Notes: a model not told the origin generated them from the sequence alone. A stretch of 63,460 nucleotides of DNA from an uncultured Clostridia bacterium (GCA_947627985.1 CANQYD010000007.1:1-63460); one strand, 5' to 3'. Positions 7,004-14,920 are shown, counted from the stretch's first letter. Program-made: numbers and translations.

Positions 7004-8254
7004 TTACTGCCTGATCTGTCCGCTGCCGGTTATCAGGAATTTAACGGTGGTAAGCTCTCTTAACCCCATCGGTCCGCGCGCGTGAAGTTTTGCAGTCGAG
7101 ATTCCTATCTCTGCCCCGAGACCCATCTCGTAGCCGTCGGTAAACCTCGTTGACGCGTTGACATAGACCGCCGCGGCGTCTATCCTCCTCTTGAACTCCT
7201 CGGCAGCCGCGACGCTGTCCGTCACGATGCATTCCGAGTGCCCCGATGTGTATTTTCTGATGTGCTCGATGGCGTCCTGAATATTGTCGACGACTTTTAC
7301 GGCTAAGATGTAGTCGAGATATTCCGTCGCCCAGTCCTCCTCTGTAGCCGGAACAACGCAGTCGCCCAAGATCATCTTCGTGATCTCGCAGCCCCTGATC
7401 TCGACGTTGTGCTGATCGAGCCTCTTTTTGAGCTTCGGGAGGATATCTTCCGCGATCTCGCGGTGCAAAAGAACCGTCTCGCAGGCGTTGCAGACGCCCG
7501 GTCTTGAGGTCTTGGCGTTGTCGATGATATCGACCGCCATCGGGATAGAGGCTGACTCATCGACATAAATATGGCAATTTCCCACGCCCGTCTCGATGAC
7601 CGGAACGGAGGCGTTTTCCACGCAGCTCCTGATGAGCCCGGCTCCGCCTCTCGGGATCAGCACGTCAACCAGCCCGTTTGCCTTCATCATCGCGTTTGCG
7701 GCTTCTCTTGAAGTGTCGGAAAGAAGCTGCACGCTGTCCTCGGGTAGTCCTGCTTTGGCGATTGCAGACCGCATGATGTCGGTGATTATCATATTCGTCC
7801 CGAGCGCGTCGCTTCCGCCTTTTAAAACAGAAGCGTTGCCGGATTTTAAGCATAGCGCCGCCGCGTCCGCGGTGACGTTCGGTCTCGATTCATATATGAT
7901 CCCGACGACCCCGAGCGGCACTCTTATCTTCTCGATCTTAAGCCCGTTGGGTCTTGTTTCACCCGAATCCACAACTCCCACGGGGTCGGGCAGCATAATG
8001 ACCTTTTTAATGCCGTCGGCGATACCTTCAATGCGCTTTTCATTTAAGTACAGCCTGTCCACAAGAGAGCTCTTGAAGCCTTTAGCCTCAGCGGCTTTGA
8101 CGTCGGTGCGGTTCTTTTCAAGGATATCCCTCTTGCGCTCGACGAGGTCGTGAGCGATATATTCAAGCGCCAAATTTTTCTGATCGGTTCCCGCGAGGGA
8201 TAATGCCGCTGCGGCTTCCTTTGCGCGAAGACCTACGGGTGTGAAATCAAACAT
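7004..8254 (-). CDS. proA: Glutamate-5-semialdehyde dehydrogenase (gamma-glutamyl phosphate reductase)
   Basis: 416 residues, the normal length. ProA reduces gamma-glutamyl phosphate with NADPH in the second step of proline synthesis. The aldehyde-dehydrogenase fold is complete, with the catalytic Cys255 in RPGVCNACET and the nucleotide-binding region around GIIYESRPNVT and LKGGSDA. The start codon lies two bases beyond the proB stop, and AGGAGG of its ribosome site is inside the proB end. Cytosolic; works with ProB as a channelling pair. Confidence 0.97.
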   Translation of the reverse strand: MFDFTPVGLRAKEAAAALSLAGTDQKNLALEYIAHDLVERKRDILEKNRTDVKAAEAKGFKSSLVDRLYLNEKRIEGIADGIKKVIMLPDPVGVVDSGETRPNGLKIEKIRVPLGVVGIIYESRPNVTADAAALCLKSGNASVLKGGSDALGTNMIITDIMRSAIAKAGLPEDSVQLLSDTSREAANAMMKANGLVDVLIPRGGAGLIRSCVENASVPVIETGVGNCHIYVDESASIPMAVDIIDNAKTSRPGVCNACETVLLHREIAEDILPKLKKRLDQHNVEIRGCEITKMILGDCVVPATEEDWATEYLDYILAVKVVDNIQDAIEHIRKYTSGHSECIVTDSVAAAEEFKRRIDAAAVYVNASTRFTDGYEMGLGAEIGISTAKLHARGPMGLRELTTVKFLITGSGQIRQ

Positions 8255-8256
8255 AA

Positions 8257-9045
8257 TCAGTCCTCCTTTTTATGGGTGGCAAACAGCGTGCCGATGATCT
8301 TTCCGTCGGTGACGTCATAGAGATTTTCCGCACGCGAGCCGTTTATTATCAGCATGTCAATGCCGTGCGAATTTGCAATCTTTGCGGCTTTTATCTTGGT
8401 AGCCATTCCTCCCGTGCCGAGGTCCGTACCGGCTCCCGAGGCGTAGTTTTCGATCTCGGGGGTGATCTCCTCCACCCTTGAGATGAGCTTGGCGTCGCTG
8501 TGATCCCTCGGGTTTTTGTCATAGAGCCCGTCGATGTCGGACATGATGATCAGAAGATCGGCGTCCACAAGCACCGAAACGATAGCCGCGAGGCTGTCGT
8601 TCTCGCCGACTTCAAGCTCTAACTCATCGATAGCCACGACGTCGTTTTCATTGACTATCGGTATCGCGCCCGACTCGATGATCTTTTTAAGAGCATTTAG
8701 GACGTTGTCTTTTCTCTCATCGGAAATAACATATTTTGTCAGCAAAACCTGCGCAACGGTGATGTTATACTCGCCGAAGAGCCGGTCGTACATATTCATC
8801 AGCTCGCACTGACCGACTGCCGCGCATGCCTGCTTTGAGGGCGTATCCTTCGGTCTCTCTCTCAAGCCCAATTTAGCCATTCCGAGACCGATGGCGCCCG
8901 AGGTCACGAGAACTATCTCAACGCCGGAGTTTCTGATGTCCGATATCGTCCTGACAAGGCTTTCGATGTGCCTCAGATTAAAGCTTCCCGAGGGATGGGT
9001 GAGGGTCGATGTGCCGACTTTTATTACGATTCTTTTCTTGTTCAT
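8257..9045 (-). CDS. proB: Glutamate 5-kinase, short form without PUA domain
   Basis: 262 residues, covering only the amino-acid-kinase domain: VIKVGTSTLTHPSGS at the N-terminus, VLVTSGAIGLGMAKLG, and the nucleotide site GTGGMATKIKAAKIA. It phosphorylates glutamate to start proline synthesis. The C-terminal PUA domain found in the roughly 370-residue enzymes of E. coli and B. subtilis is absent, as in other short Clostridia versions; in the long enzymes PUA modulates proline inhibition and oligomer state. One base separates it from the gene upstream. Confidence 0.96.
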   Translation of the reverse strand: MNKKRIVIKVGTSTLTHPSGSFNLRHIESLVRTISDIRNSGVEIVLVTSGAIGLGMAKLGLRERPKDTPSKQACAAVGQCELMNMYDRLFGEYNITVAQVLLTKYVISDERKDNVLNALKKIIESGAIPIVNENDVVAIDELELEVGENDSLAAIVSVLVDADLLIIMSDIDGLYDKNPRDHSDAKLISRVEEITPEIENYASGAGTDLGTGGMATKIKAAKIANSHGIDMLIINGSRAENLYDVTDGKIIGTLFATHKKED

Positions 9046-9046
9046 A

Positions 9047-10003
9047 TTACTTTACCACGTTATTTATTATTTTCCCGCTCAGATACCCCGAAAGATTCTC
9101 TTTTACAAGCCCGATGAGCCTAAGCCTTGTTTCAAGAGGTGCCCAAGCGATATGAGGCGTGATAGTGCAATTTTTGGCGCCTAAAATGGGACAGTCCTTC
9201 GACATCGGCTCGACCGTCAGAACATCGGTGCAAAATGCAGCTATCTTTTCCTCATCAAGAGCCTTTCTCAGGGCGTATTCATCTATGACGCCGCCCCTTG
9301 AAGTGTTCACCAAAAGAGCCGTGGGCTTCATCAGCGAGAGCGTTTTTTCATTGATGATCTTCTCGGTACCCGGGTTCAGGGGACAGTGCAGGGTCACGAT
9401 ATCCGAGCGCCCAAGAAGCTCCTCCAAAGAGACTGCCTCAAAGCCGTCGCAGATTTCCGGAACGGTCCTTGTGTGCACCAAAATCTTCATGCCGAACGCC
9501 TCCGCGATCTTCTTGACGGCTTTACCGATGGCACCGTAGCCGATAATCCCGATCGTTTTGCCGGACAGCTCGAAGAGGGGAGGACCGAAGTGGGTAAAGA
9601 GCTTTGAGAAGCACCATTCGCCTTTCCCGGTGTATTCGGCATATTTTGACACGCTGGAGTAGTAGTGAAGTATCAGGGCGAAGGTGTGCTGCGCGACGGC
9701 GTTTGTAGAATATCCCGGCACGTTCGTAACCACCGCGCCTCGCTCTTTTGCTGCGGAAATATCCACATTATTATATCCCGTCGCGAAGACCCCGACGTAC
9801 TTTAAATTCGGGCACCTGTCGAAAACTTCCCGGGAGATAAGGCATTTGTTAGTTAGGACGATCTCTGCGTCCCCGACCCTTTCGGCGACCTGTTCGGGCT
9901 TTGTGAAATCATAAACCGCCGTGTCGCATAAAGAAGTGAGCGGCTCCAAGGAGACGTCGCCGTCGGTGACGGTCTGAGCGTCCAGAATCACGGCTTTTTT
10001 CAT
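9047..10003 (-). CDS. D-2-hydroxyacid dehydrogenase (glycerate dehydrogenase-like)
   Basis: 318 residues. The Rossmann fingerprint GIIGYGAIGKAV is followed by the catalytic Arg in NTSRGGVID, Glu in TVEPM and His in TPHIAWA. The N-terminal half has the family's FATGYNNVD and AVAQHTFALIL. These NAD(P)H enzymes reduce 2-keto acids; the sequence looks closest to the HprA/glycerate dehydrogenase-like group but the substrate is inference. The ATG overlaps the stop of the membrane-protein gene upstream, and it leads directly into proB. Confidence 0.93.
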   Translation of the reverse strand: MKKAVILDAQTVTDGDVSLEPLTSLCDTAVYDFTKPEQVAERVGDAEIVLTNKCLISREVFDRCPNLKYVGVFATGYNNVDISAAKERGAVVTNVPGYSTNAVAQHTFALILHYYSSVSKYAEYTGKGEWCFSKLFTHFGPPLFELSGKTIGIIGYGAIGKAVKKIAEAFGMKILVHTRTVPEICDGFEAVSLEELLGRSDIVTLHCPLNPGTEKIINEKTLSLMKPTALLVNTSRGGVIDEYALRKALDEEKIAAFCTDVLTVEPMSKDCPILGAKNCTITPHIAWAPLETRLRLIGLVKENLSGYLSGKIINNVVK

Positions 10004-10443
10004 CTGTGATCGTCCTCAAAGGCATTCTTGATGACGTCGTCCGAACTGTCGGCAAGATTGGAAGTCTCGGATTTGATCAGCTTATCGATGTCGTTTAAAT
10101 CCTCGGGAAGGAAGGAATCGGGGTGCTCGGCTTCCTCGGACTGACGGATTGCTTTCCTCTTTGCGGCGATCTTTTCGTTCACCGTTGTGAAGATGAGTAT
10201 CGCAAAGAGAAATATCTCGCTGACGGCAACCGCAGTGGCGGTTGATTTATCGCCGAAGAACTGGAGTATTGCGGTCGTGTCGCATATCAGCAGCCAGACA
10301 AGGCTGGATACGGTCTTCTTTCTTAAAAATATCGCTATGAACACCACCGTGGCAAACGCGCAGAAGATGAGGTGCATAGTCATCGGCATCACCGCAAATC
10401 TGCTTCTTAACGGCGCTGCTGCGCTCAAAGCAAAGGCAGTCAT
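10000..10443 (-). CDS. Conserved membrane protein, first gene of the proBA operon
   Basis: 147 residues: hydrophobic segments at about 20-38, 46-62 and 68-85, then a charged cytosolic tail of 55 residues (PEDLNDIDKLIKSETSNL). A strong AAAGGAGAT site and a good promoter precede it. Its stop overlaps the next start by four bases. No family recognised. Confidence 0.75.
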   Translation of the reverse strand: MTAFALSAAAPLRSRFAVMPMTMHLIFCAFATVVFIAIFLRKKTVSSLVWLLICDTTAILQFFGDKSTATAVAVSEIFLFAILIFTTVNEKIAAKRKAIRQSEEAEHPDSFLPEDLNDIDKLIKSETSNLADSSDDVIKNAFEDDHR

Positions 10444-10483
10444 TTATAAAATCTCCTTTCGGGTTTTGTATGCATATGAAAAC

Positions 10484-10512
10484 AGTATATCATAACTTGA
10501 AAGAAAATGCAA
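10484..10512 (-). promoter_or_regulatory. Promoter of the proBA operon
   Basis: On the minus strand TTGCAT (10507-10512), 17 bases, TATACT (10484-10489). The start codon is 40 bases downstream. No T-box or riboswitch-like leader is visible. Confidence 0.8.
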
Positions 10513-10573
10513 TAGCCAACAGGGCAAAAAATCTCCCCGCTTCACCTTAAAAAAGCAGCAGGGGAGTATCATA

Positions 10574-10651
10574 ATGAAAAAAGTCAGCCATTTTAGCGTT
10601 TTAGTCAAAATGACCGACATAACCGAAGAAATTTTGGCGAAAAATTTTTGA
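10574..10651 (+). CDS. Possible 25-residue small protein
   Basis: ATG at 10574 follows GGGGAG by seven bases and opens MKKVSHFSVLVKMTDITEEI to a stop at 10649. The ribosome site is also the right arm of a hairpin (CTCCCC/GGGGAG, about 10532-10566), so it may be coincidental. The 342-base gap between the divergent genes otherwise holds only the two promoters. Confidence 0.25.
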   Translation: MKKVSHFSVLVKMTDITEEILAKNF

Positions 10652-10669
10652 AAATTTTATCACAACTTG

Positions 10670-10698
10670 TTGACAATCTTTTCATCAAATAGTAATAT
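10670..10698 (+). promoter_or_regulatory. Promoter of the NCS2 permease gene
   Basis: TTGACA (10670-10675), 17 bases, TAATAT (10693-10698), leaving a leader of about 90 bases. In the leader ACGGGA (10722-10727) can pair with TCCCGT (10755-10760) around a 27-base loop. It does not match the purine riboswitch core I know. Confidence 0.8.
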
Positions 10699-10794
10699 AT
10701 AATTGTACATTTATTTGTACTGACGGGAAATTATGGTTCACGCAAGCACTTTACTCCCGTTACAGGCATTTTATTCAAGAAAGGATTGATAAAA

Positions 10795-12216
10795 ATGGAA
10801 AAGGTTTTCAAGCTCAAAGAGAACAAAACCTCTGTCCGCACCGAAATCCTTGCGGGTCTGACGACGTTCATGACGATGGCTTACATAATCGCCCTGAACC
10901 CGAACCTGCTGACTAACTTTGCAGTCGGCACCCGGCTTTGGAACGGTGTTTTCCTCGCAACCTGCCTTGCTTCCGGCATCGGCACCATCTGCATGGCGTT
11001 TTTGGCGAACAAGCCCTTTGCGATGGCGCCCGGCATGGGTCTCAACAGCTTCTTCGCGGTCATCTGCGCCAACATCGCAGCCGCTACGGGGATCGAGTAT
11101 GAGAACGCGTTCCAGGCAGCTCTCTGCATAATTCTTGTCGAGGGTATCGTATTCCTCGTTCTCTCCGTTCTTTCGATCAGAGAGAAGATCGTCGAGGCTA
11201 TCCCTCTTGGCGTAAGAGTAGCGATCGCTCCGGCTATCGGTCTTATGCTCTTAAACATCGGTTTCGGCTCGAATGTCGGCATCTACAGCGAGACCGGCGG
11301 TCCGTTCTATGTCTTCAGAGACTTCTTCGGCGCCCTTTCTCCCTCCGTCGCCAAAGACGCCATGGGCTCCGGCTACGGCACGATGGTTCTGACCGTCATC
11401 ACCATCTTCTTAGGCGTCTTCTGCATGATCGCTCTTCGCCACTTCGGCATCAAGGCAAACGTCCTCTTGGGCATGGTATTTGCGAGCGTGATCTACTGGA
11501 TCGGCTCCTTCATCATGGGCACCAACCCGTTTGCGTCGCTCTCGGGAGCTTCCTGGCTGCCGCCTTTCGGCGATATGGTTGCCACCACGCTCTTCAAGTT
11601 TGACTTCAGGACGCTCTTTGTTGATGTCGGATGGTTCACCGCCATCACCCTCATCATCACCTTCTGCATGATCGACATGTTCGACACCATCGGCACCCTC
11701 GTCGGCACCGCTTCGAGAGCCGGCATGATGGACGACAAGGGCAACATGCCCAACATGAAGGAAGCTCTCATCTCCGACGCTGTCGGCACCACCGTAGGTG
11801 CGTTCACCGGTACTTCCACCGTCACCACCTTCATCGAGTCGGCTTCCGGCGTTGAGGCAGGCGGCAGAACGGGTCTTACCGCTCTCACCACCGGTATCCT
11901 CTTCATCGCATGCATGTTCCTCTCTCCGATCGCTGCGATCATTCCCGCCGCTGCAACTTCGTCGGCGCTTGTCTATGTCGGATTCCTGATGCTCTCGGGT
12001 CTCAAGAAGCTCGACTTCGACGACTTCTCCCAGCTTGCTCCCGCGGCGGTCATGCTGATCGGTATGCCGATCACCGGATCCATCGGACACGCCATCGGTC
12101 TTGCGCTGATCACCTACGCCTGCATCAAGCTCCTGACCGGCAAGGCAAAGGATGTCTCCGTCCTGACCTACGTCATCGCCGCCATCTTCCTTGTCAAGTT
12201 CTTTGTTGTGGCGTAA
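10795..12216 (+). CDS. NCS2-family purine permease (guanine/hypoxanthine type)
   Basis: 473 residues with 12-14 membrane segments and the AzgA/PbuG-type N-terminus (TEILAGLTTFMTMAYII). Family motifs include APGMGLNSFF, MIDMFDTIGTLVGTA and GTSTVTTFIESASGVEAGGR. It should import hypoxanthine/guanine or adenine by proton symport. The ATG at 10795 is chosen over the TTG at 10786 because AAAGGA directly abuts the TTG. The reading frame is strikingly rich in C-ending codons, as in a highly expressed gene. Confidence 0.94.
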   Translation: MEKVFKLKENKTSVRTEILAGLTTFMTMAYIIALNPNLLTNFAVGTRLWNGVFLATCLASGIGTICMAFLANKPFAMAPGMGLNSFFAVICANIAAATGIEYENAFQAALCIILVEGIVFLVLSVLSIREKIVEAIPLGVRVAIAPAIGLMLLNIGFGSNVGIYSETGGPFYVFRDFFGALSPSVAKDAMGSGYGTMVLTVITIFLGVFCMIALRHFGIKANVLLGMVFASVIYWIGSFIMGTNPFASLSGASWLPPFGDMVATTLFKFDFRTLFVDVGWFTAITLIITFCMIDMFDTIGTLVGTASRAGMMDDKGNMPNMKEALISDAVGTTVGAFTGTSTVTTFIESASGVEAGGRTGLTALTTGILFIACMFLSPIAAIIPAAATSSALVYVGFLMLSGLKKLDFDDFSQLAPAAVMLIGMPITGSIGHAIGLALITYACIKLLTGKAKDVSVLTYVIAAIFLVKFFVVA

Positions 12217-12236
12217 AAGATTTTTAAGAATATAAA

Positions 12237-12266
12237 ACGCAGCCCCCGCTCGGGGGCTGCATTTTT
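12237..12266 (+). terminator. Rho-independent terminator after the permease
   Basis: GCAGCCCCCG and CGGGGGCTGC form a ten-pair stem with a two-base loop, then ATTTTTAT. Confidence 0.93.
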
Positions 12267-12279
12267 ATGTCCCTATTTA

Positions 12280-12867
12280 CTACCCGAAAATCTTCCAAAA
12301 CAGTGCCGCCATCACCGCGCAAACCGCAAGCGCCAACAGCGCCGAACATATCGCAAAAAGTACCTTCTGATATGGTCTTTTGCCCTCTTCACGGGCTTTT
12401 TCGATTTCGGTGAGGCTCTTGCCGTTCATAAATGCCGAAATCTCTTTATAAGTCCGGATATCGTACTTTTTCTTGTATTTCTCGATCCTTACCGCAAAAA
12501 ACATCGTGACCGCAAATATTACAATATAAATTGCCAAACCCCACCAGCCCAAAAAGTGCGCAAGAGGGATAGGGGTCAACAGTATCAAAAAATACATCAC
12601 CGTTAAAATGACGCTGTTCCGCATGAATTTTGCATACTCCTGCCCGTCGATCTGTCTTTTCATTTCACTGAGGTCTCCCTTTATCAAAGCGTCAAGGGAC
12701 GTCCCGAAGACCTCGCTCAGAAGCAGCAGGCTCTTGAGGTCGGGGTATGTCTTTTCGTTCTCCCAGTTTGAGACGGTCTGCCGTGAGACGAAAACCTTCT
12801 CGGCGAGCTCGTCCTGCGACATTCCTTTTTCAGCCCTCAGCTTTTTAATCCTGTTTGCGATTTCCAT
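12280..12867 (-). CDS. Membrane-bound XRE-family regulator
   Basis: 195 residues. An N-terminal helix-turn-helix (about 5-60: MSQDELAEKVFVSRQTVSNW) is followed by three hydrophobic helices (about 84-100, 104-122 and 168-190). This architecture, DNA-binding head and membrane tail, is common in Clostridia regulators. GGAGGCG precedes the start. Two palindromes in its promoter suggest autoregulation. Confidence 0.88.
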   Translation of the reverse strand: MEIANRIKKLRAEKGMSQDELAEKVFVSRQTVSNWENEKTYPDLKSLLLLSEVFGTSLDALIKGDLSEMKRQIDGQEYAKFMRNSVILTVMYFLILLTPIPLAHFLGWWGLAIYIVIFAVTMFFAVRIEKYKKKYDIRTYKEISAFMNGKSLTEIEKAREEGKRPYQKVLFAICSALLALAVCAVMAALFWKIFG

Positions 12868-12890
12868 TCACAACGCCTCCTTGCGCTTTA

Positions 12891-12969
12891 ATTCTACCTC
12901 GGCTTTTTGGGATATTCAATCAAAACCCTTTTACATCGGCATTTTTATATGTAAAATGTCTTTTACATA
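12891..12969 (-). promoter_or_regulatory. Promoter and two operators of the membrane-bound XRE gene
   Basis: TTGAAT (12914-12919) and TAGAAT (12891-12896) are 17 bases apart on the minus strand. A perfect 22-base palindrome (12948-12969, arms TATGTAAAA and TTTTACATA around TGTC) and a weaker copy at 12919-12936 (ATGTAAAA, three bases, TTTTGAT) lie at and upstream of the -35. The upstream palindrome overlaps the last seven bases of the HAD gene. Confidence 0.7.
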
Positions 12970-13580
12970 CCGAATATTTCCGGAATTTCCGAAAGATTAT
13001 CTACGGTAAAATCGGGGATTATCCGGGTAAAACCTTTCTTTTCCGATATAAAGCTTCCCTGCTTCACCCACACCGTTTTCATTCCGATTTGTGACGCGGG
13101 GAGTATATCGTTGTCGAGCCGGTCGCCGATCATGACCGCTTCTTCGGGCTTGCAGCCGGCACGCGCGAGCGCCCTGTAAAAAATCTCGGGGTCGGGTTTT
13201 GCCACGCCCTCTTCGGCGGAGAGGACTAAAATACCGAAATATTTCCCGAGCCCGCGCTCCTCCATTCTCTTTCCCGCGCCAAGAGACTGGTTAGCGATCA
13301 CGCCGAGCGAATATTTCCCGCTCAGCTTTTCAAGAACGCCGAAAGCCTCGGGATATACCCTTTCGAGCGACGAATCCCACTTCGGGACCGCTATTTTGAA
13401 GCTGTCCGCCGCGTCCTTGACATACTGCCAGCTTGTTTTTGCGCATTCGCGGACTTTTTTCATGAATTCCTCCCTCGGCGGCGCGCCGGGATCTCTCAGC
13501 GCGGCTTCGATCCTCGCCCTGACGCACTCCGTCTCGTCGATAAGGGTAGAGCCGAGGTCGAAGAAAATATATTTAATCAT
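12963..13580 (-). CDS. HAD-family hydrolase with altered motif I
   Basis: 205 residues of haloacid-dehalogenase type: nucleophile Asp in FFDLGSTLID, the cap, Thr/Ser in LGVIANQS, Lys in AKPDPEIF and acid pair in MIGDRLDNDI. The second Asp of motif I (general acid in phosphatases) is Gly, as in a subset of HADs, so phosphatase activity is uncertain. The start is taken at the ATG that overlaps the XRE stop by eight bases; a TTG at 13601 is possible. Last gene of the DUF6442 operon. Confidence 0.88.
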   Translation of the reverse strand: MIKYIFFDLGSTLIDETECVRARIEAALRDPGAPPREEFMKKVRECAKTSWQYVKDAADSFKIAVPKWDSSLERVYPEAFGVLEKLSGKYSLGVIANQSLGAGKRMEERGLGKYFGILVLSAEEGVAKPDPEIFYRALARAGCKPEEAVMIGDRLDNDILPASQIGMKTVWVKQGSFISEKKGFTRIIPDFTVDNLSEIPEIFGM

Positions 13581-13794
13581 CGAAATAAAACAACTCCTCA
13601 AATTTTTTGTCGAGCGCTATGCAGATGACGAGCGCAAGCTTTGCGGTAGGGTTGAACTGCCCCGTCTCGATTGAGCTTATCGTGTTCCGCGACACGCCGA
13701 CCGTATCGGCGAGCTGCTGCTGTGACAGCCCGCGCTCCGCCCGAGCCTCTTTAAGGCGGTTTTTAAGTATCAGTCTGTCGTCCAAGCCTCTCAC
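13573..13794 (-). CDS. Small XRE/Cro-type repressor
   Basis: Up to 73 residues, made only of a helix-turn-helix (LSQQQLADTVGVSRNTISSI, then ETGQFNPTAKLAL). The start is unclear: GTG at 13794 or an in-frame TTG nine bases later; the helix-turn-helix begins around the CTG at residue nine. The gene follows three DUF6442-type genes with gaps of six bases or less, and is the likely ligand of the two operators in front of that operon. Confidence 0.88.
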   Translation of the reverse strand: MRGLDDRLILKNRLKEARAERGLSQQQLADTVGVSRNTISSIETGQFNPTAKLALVICIALDKKFEELFYFDD

Positions 13795-13800
13795 CGCCCC

Positions 13801-14121
13801 TTAAGAAATCAGGCTGTAGATATGATATCCCGCCAGCGCGGCGACGACCGCCGTATAGAAAATCGCTAAAACGAGATCTATCCTGCTATGAAGCTTTATA
13901 AACCTGACCCAGCGCAGCGCCATATTGGAGCCGAAAACTATCGCCCAAATCCCGTAGTTCAGCCCGCCGCCGACGGACAGCTGAACGATGAAGAACACCG
14001 CGGCGATGATGAGCATGACGGTGACGGCGGCGGAATTCGCAAGCTTCGTGACCTCAAGCTCATACATATCTTTATTCCTGTTTTCCGCCCTGCTTTTTGC
14101 CAAAATTTTCTCTTTATCCAT
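13801..14121 (-). CDS. DUF6442-type small membrane protein (third copy)
   Basis: 106 residues. The N-terminus MDKEKILAKSRAENRNKDMY is charged and cytosolic, followed by hydrophobic helices at about 31-47, 51-66 and 82-102. It is paralogous to the two genes upstream and adjoins the repressor gene. Proteins of this type (three helices, KSKxEN-like head) are usually found next to a short XRE regulator in Clostridia; function unknown. Confidence 0.82.
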   Translation of the reverse strand: MDKEKILAKSRAENRNKDMYELEVTKLANSAAVTVMLIIAAVFFIVQLSVGGGLNYGIWAIVFGSNMALRWVRFIKLHSRIDLVLAIFYTAVVAALAGYHIYSLIS

Positions 14122-14125
14122 ACCA

Positions 14126-14449
14126 TCACCTCAGAAACAGAGATACCATATAACCTGCGGCGGCGGCGATCACGCCGACGATAGTGATTATCAGGACGAT
14201 AAGCGTCGACTTTTTCGGGTGCAGCTTATACTCCGCCCAACAGTTCACGGCGTTGCTCACGCAGTTTATCGCCAAAAAGCCGAGGTGCAGGTTATGCTTA
14301 ATCAGAAGCTCGGTGAAAAAGAAAAGCAGCGACATCAAAAGAATTATAACCATGCCGCGCTGCATACAGGTCTTTCTGACCTCCGTGGCGTAGGGGTCGC
14401 TGTTTTTGTACTCGCCCTTGCTTTTCTCCAAGACGTCTTTTTTGTTCAT
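14126..14449 (-). CDS. DUF6442-type small membrane protein (second copy)
   Basis: 107 residues with the same plan as its neighbours: head MNKKDVLEKSKGEYKNSDPY, then helices at about 30-47, 52-66 and 82-104. It differs in having VRKTCMQRG before the first helix. GGAGGAAAA precedes the ATG. Tandem duplication with divergence is the likely origin. Confidence 0.82.
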   Translation of the reverse strand: MNKKDVLEKSKGEYKNSDPYATEVRKTCMQRGMVIILLMSLLFFFTELLIKHNLHLGFLAINCVSNAVNCWAEYKLHPKKSTLIVLIITIVGVIAAAAGYMVSLFLR

Positions 14450-14460
14450 GATTTTCCTCC

Positions 14461-14790
14461 TTATTTAACAAAGTTTGTGACGAACGTCACGGCGAAGAAG
14501 ATGAAAAACCCCGAGAATGCGACCGCCAAAGCTATGTCGGACGGTTTCCTGAGTTTTATCGCTTTAACTGCGCTGACTGCCGCCAGCATGCCGAAATATA
14601 TCATCAGGTTGTCCGCGCCGTATTTCATCGGCGAATCGCTCATGAACCCGAGCAGGAGCATGGCGAGCCCGCAGATGATTATCCCGACCGCGCCGCCGAA
14701 CTGCCACGCCTTTGCGATTATTTGCAGCTCGCGCTCGTCATAGCCCTTGTTCTCCTTCTTGCTTTTTTCGAGTACGGTATTTTTATCCAT
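14461..14790 (-). CDS. DUF6442-type small membrane protein (first copy)
   Basis: 109 residues, head MDKNTVLEKSKKENKGYDER followed by helices at about 28-48, 55-75 and 84-105. It is the promoter-proximal copy with the best ribosome site (TAGGAGGT). The gap to the second copy is 11 bases. Confidence 0.82.
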   Translation of the reverse strand: MDKNTVLEKSKKENKGYDERELQIIAKAWQFGGAVGIIICGLAMLLLGFMSDSPMKYGADNLMIYFGMLAAVSAVKAIKLRKPSDIALAVAFSGFFIFFAVTFVTNFVK

Positions 14791-14809
14791 GGTATTGACC
14801 TCCTAACTT

Positions 14810-14863
14810 TTTGACAAGTTTTCTTGTCAAAGTCATTATATCACTGCCAAGTTTTCTTGTCAA
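14810..14863 (-). promoter_or_regulatory. Promoter with paired operators of the DUF6442/XRE operon
   Basis: On the minus strand TTGACA (14858-14863), 17 bases, TATAAT (14835-14840). The -35 is the left arm of an operator, TTGACAAG-AAAA-CTTGGCA (14845-14863, one mismatch), and a perfect 22-base copy, TTTGACAAG-AAAA-CTTGTCAAA, lies downstream of the -10 (14810-14831). A repressor bound to both would block the promoter from two sides. Confidence 0.88.
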
Positions 14864-14891
14864 GAGGAAAATGAAAAAAATTTTTCGGCGC

Positions 14892-14920
14892 TTGCATTTT
14901 CGGCTTTTATTTGATATAAT
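14892..14920 (+). promoter_or_regulatory. Promoter of the small membrane-protein gene at 15004
   Basis: TTGCAT (14892-14897), 17 bases, TATAAT (14915-14920). About 80 bases of leader follow, containing no obvious structure. Confidence 0.7.

Noticed and set aside
10699..10795. Classical purine riboswitch before the NCS2 permease
   Set aside because: The conserved core and loop sequences could not be found; only a long-loop stem remains.
11410..12090. Minus-strand frames inside the NCS2 gene
   Set aside because: Acidic/His-rich low-complexity products typical of the complement of a C-ending-codon gene.
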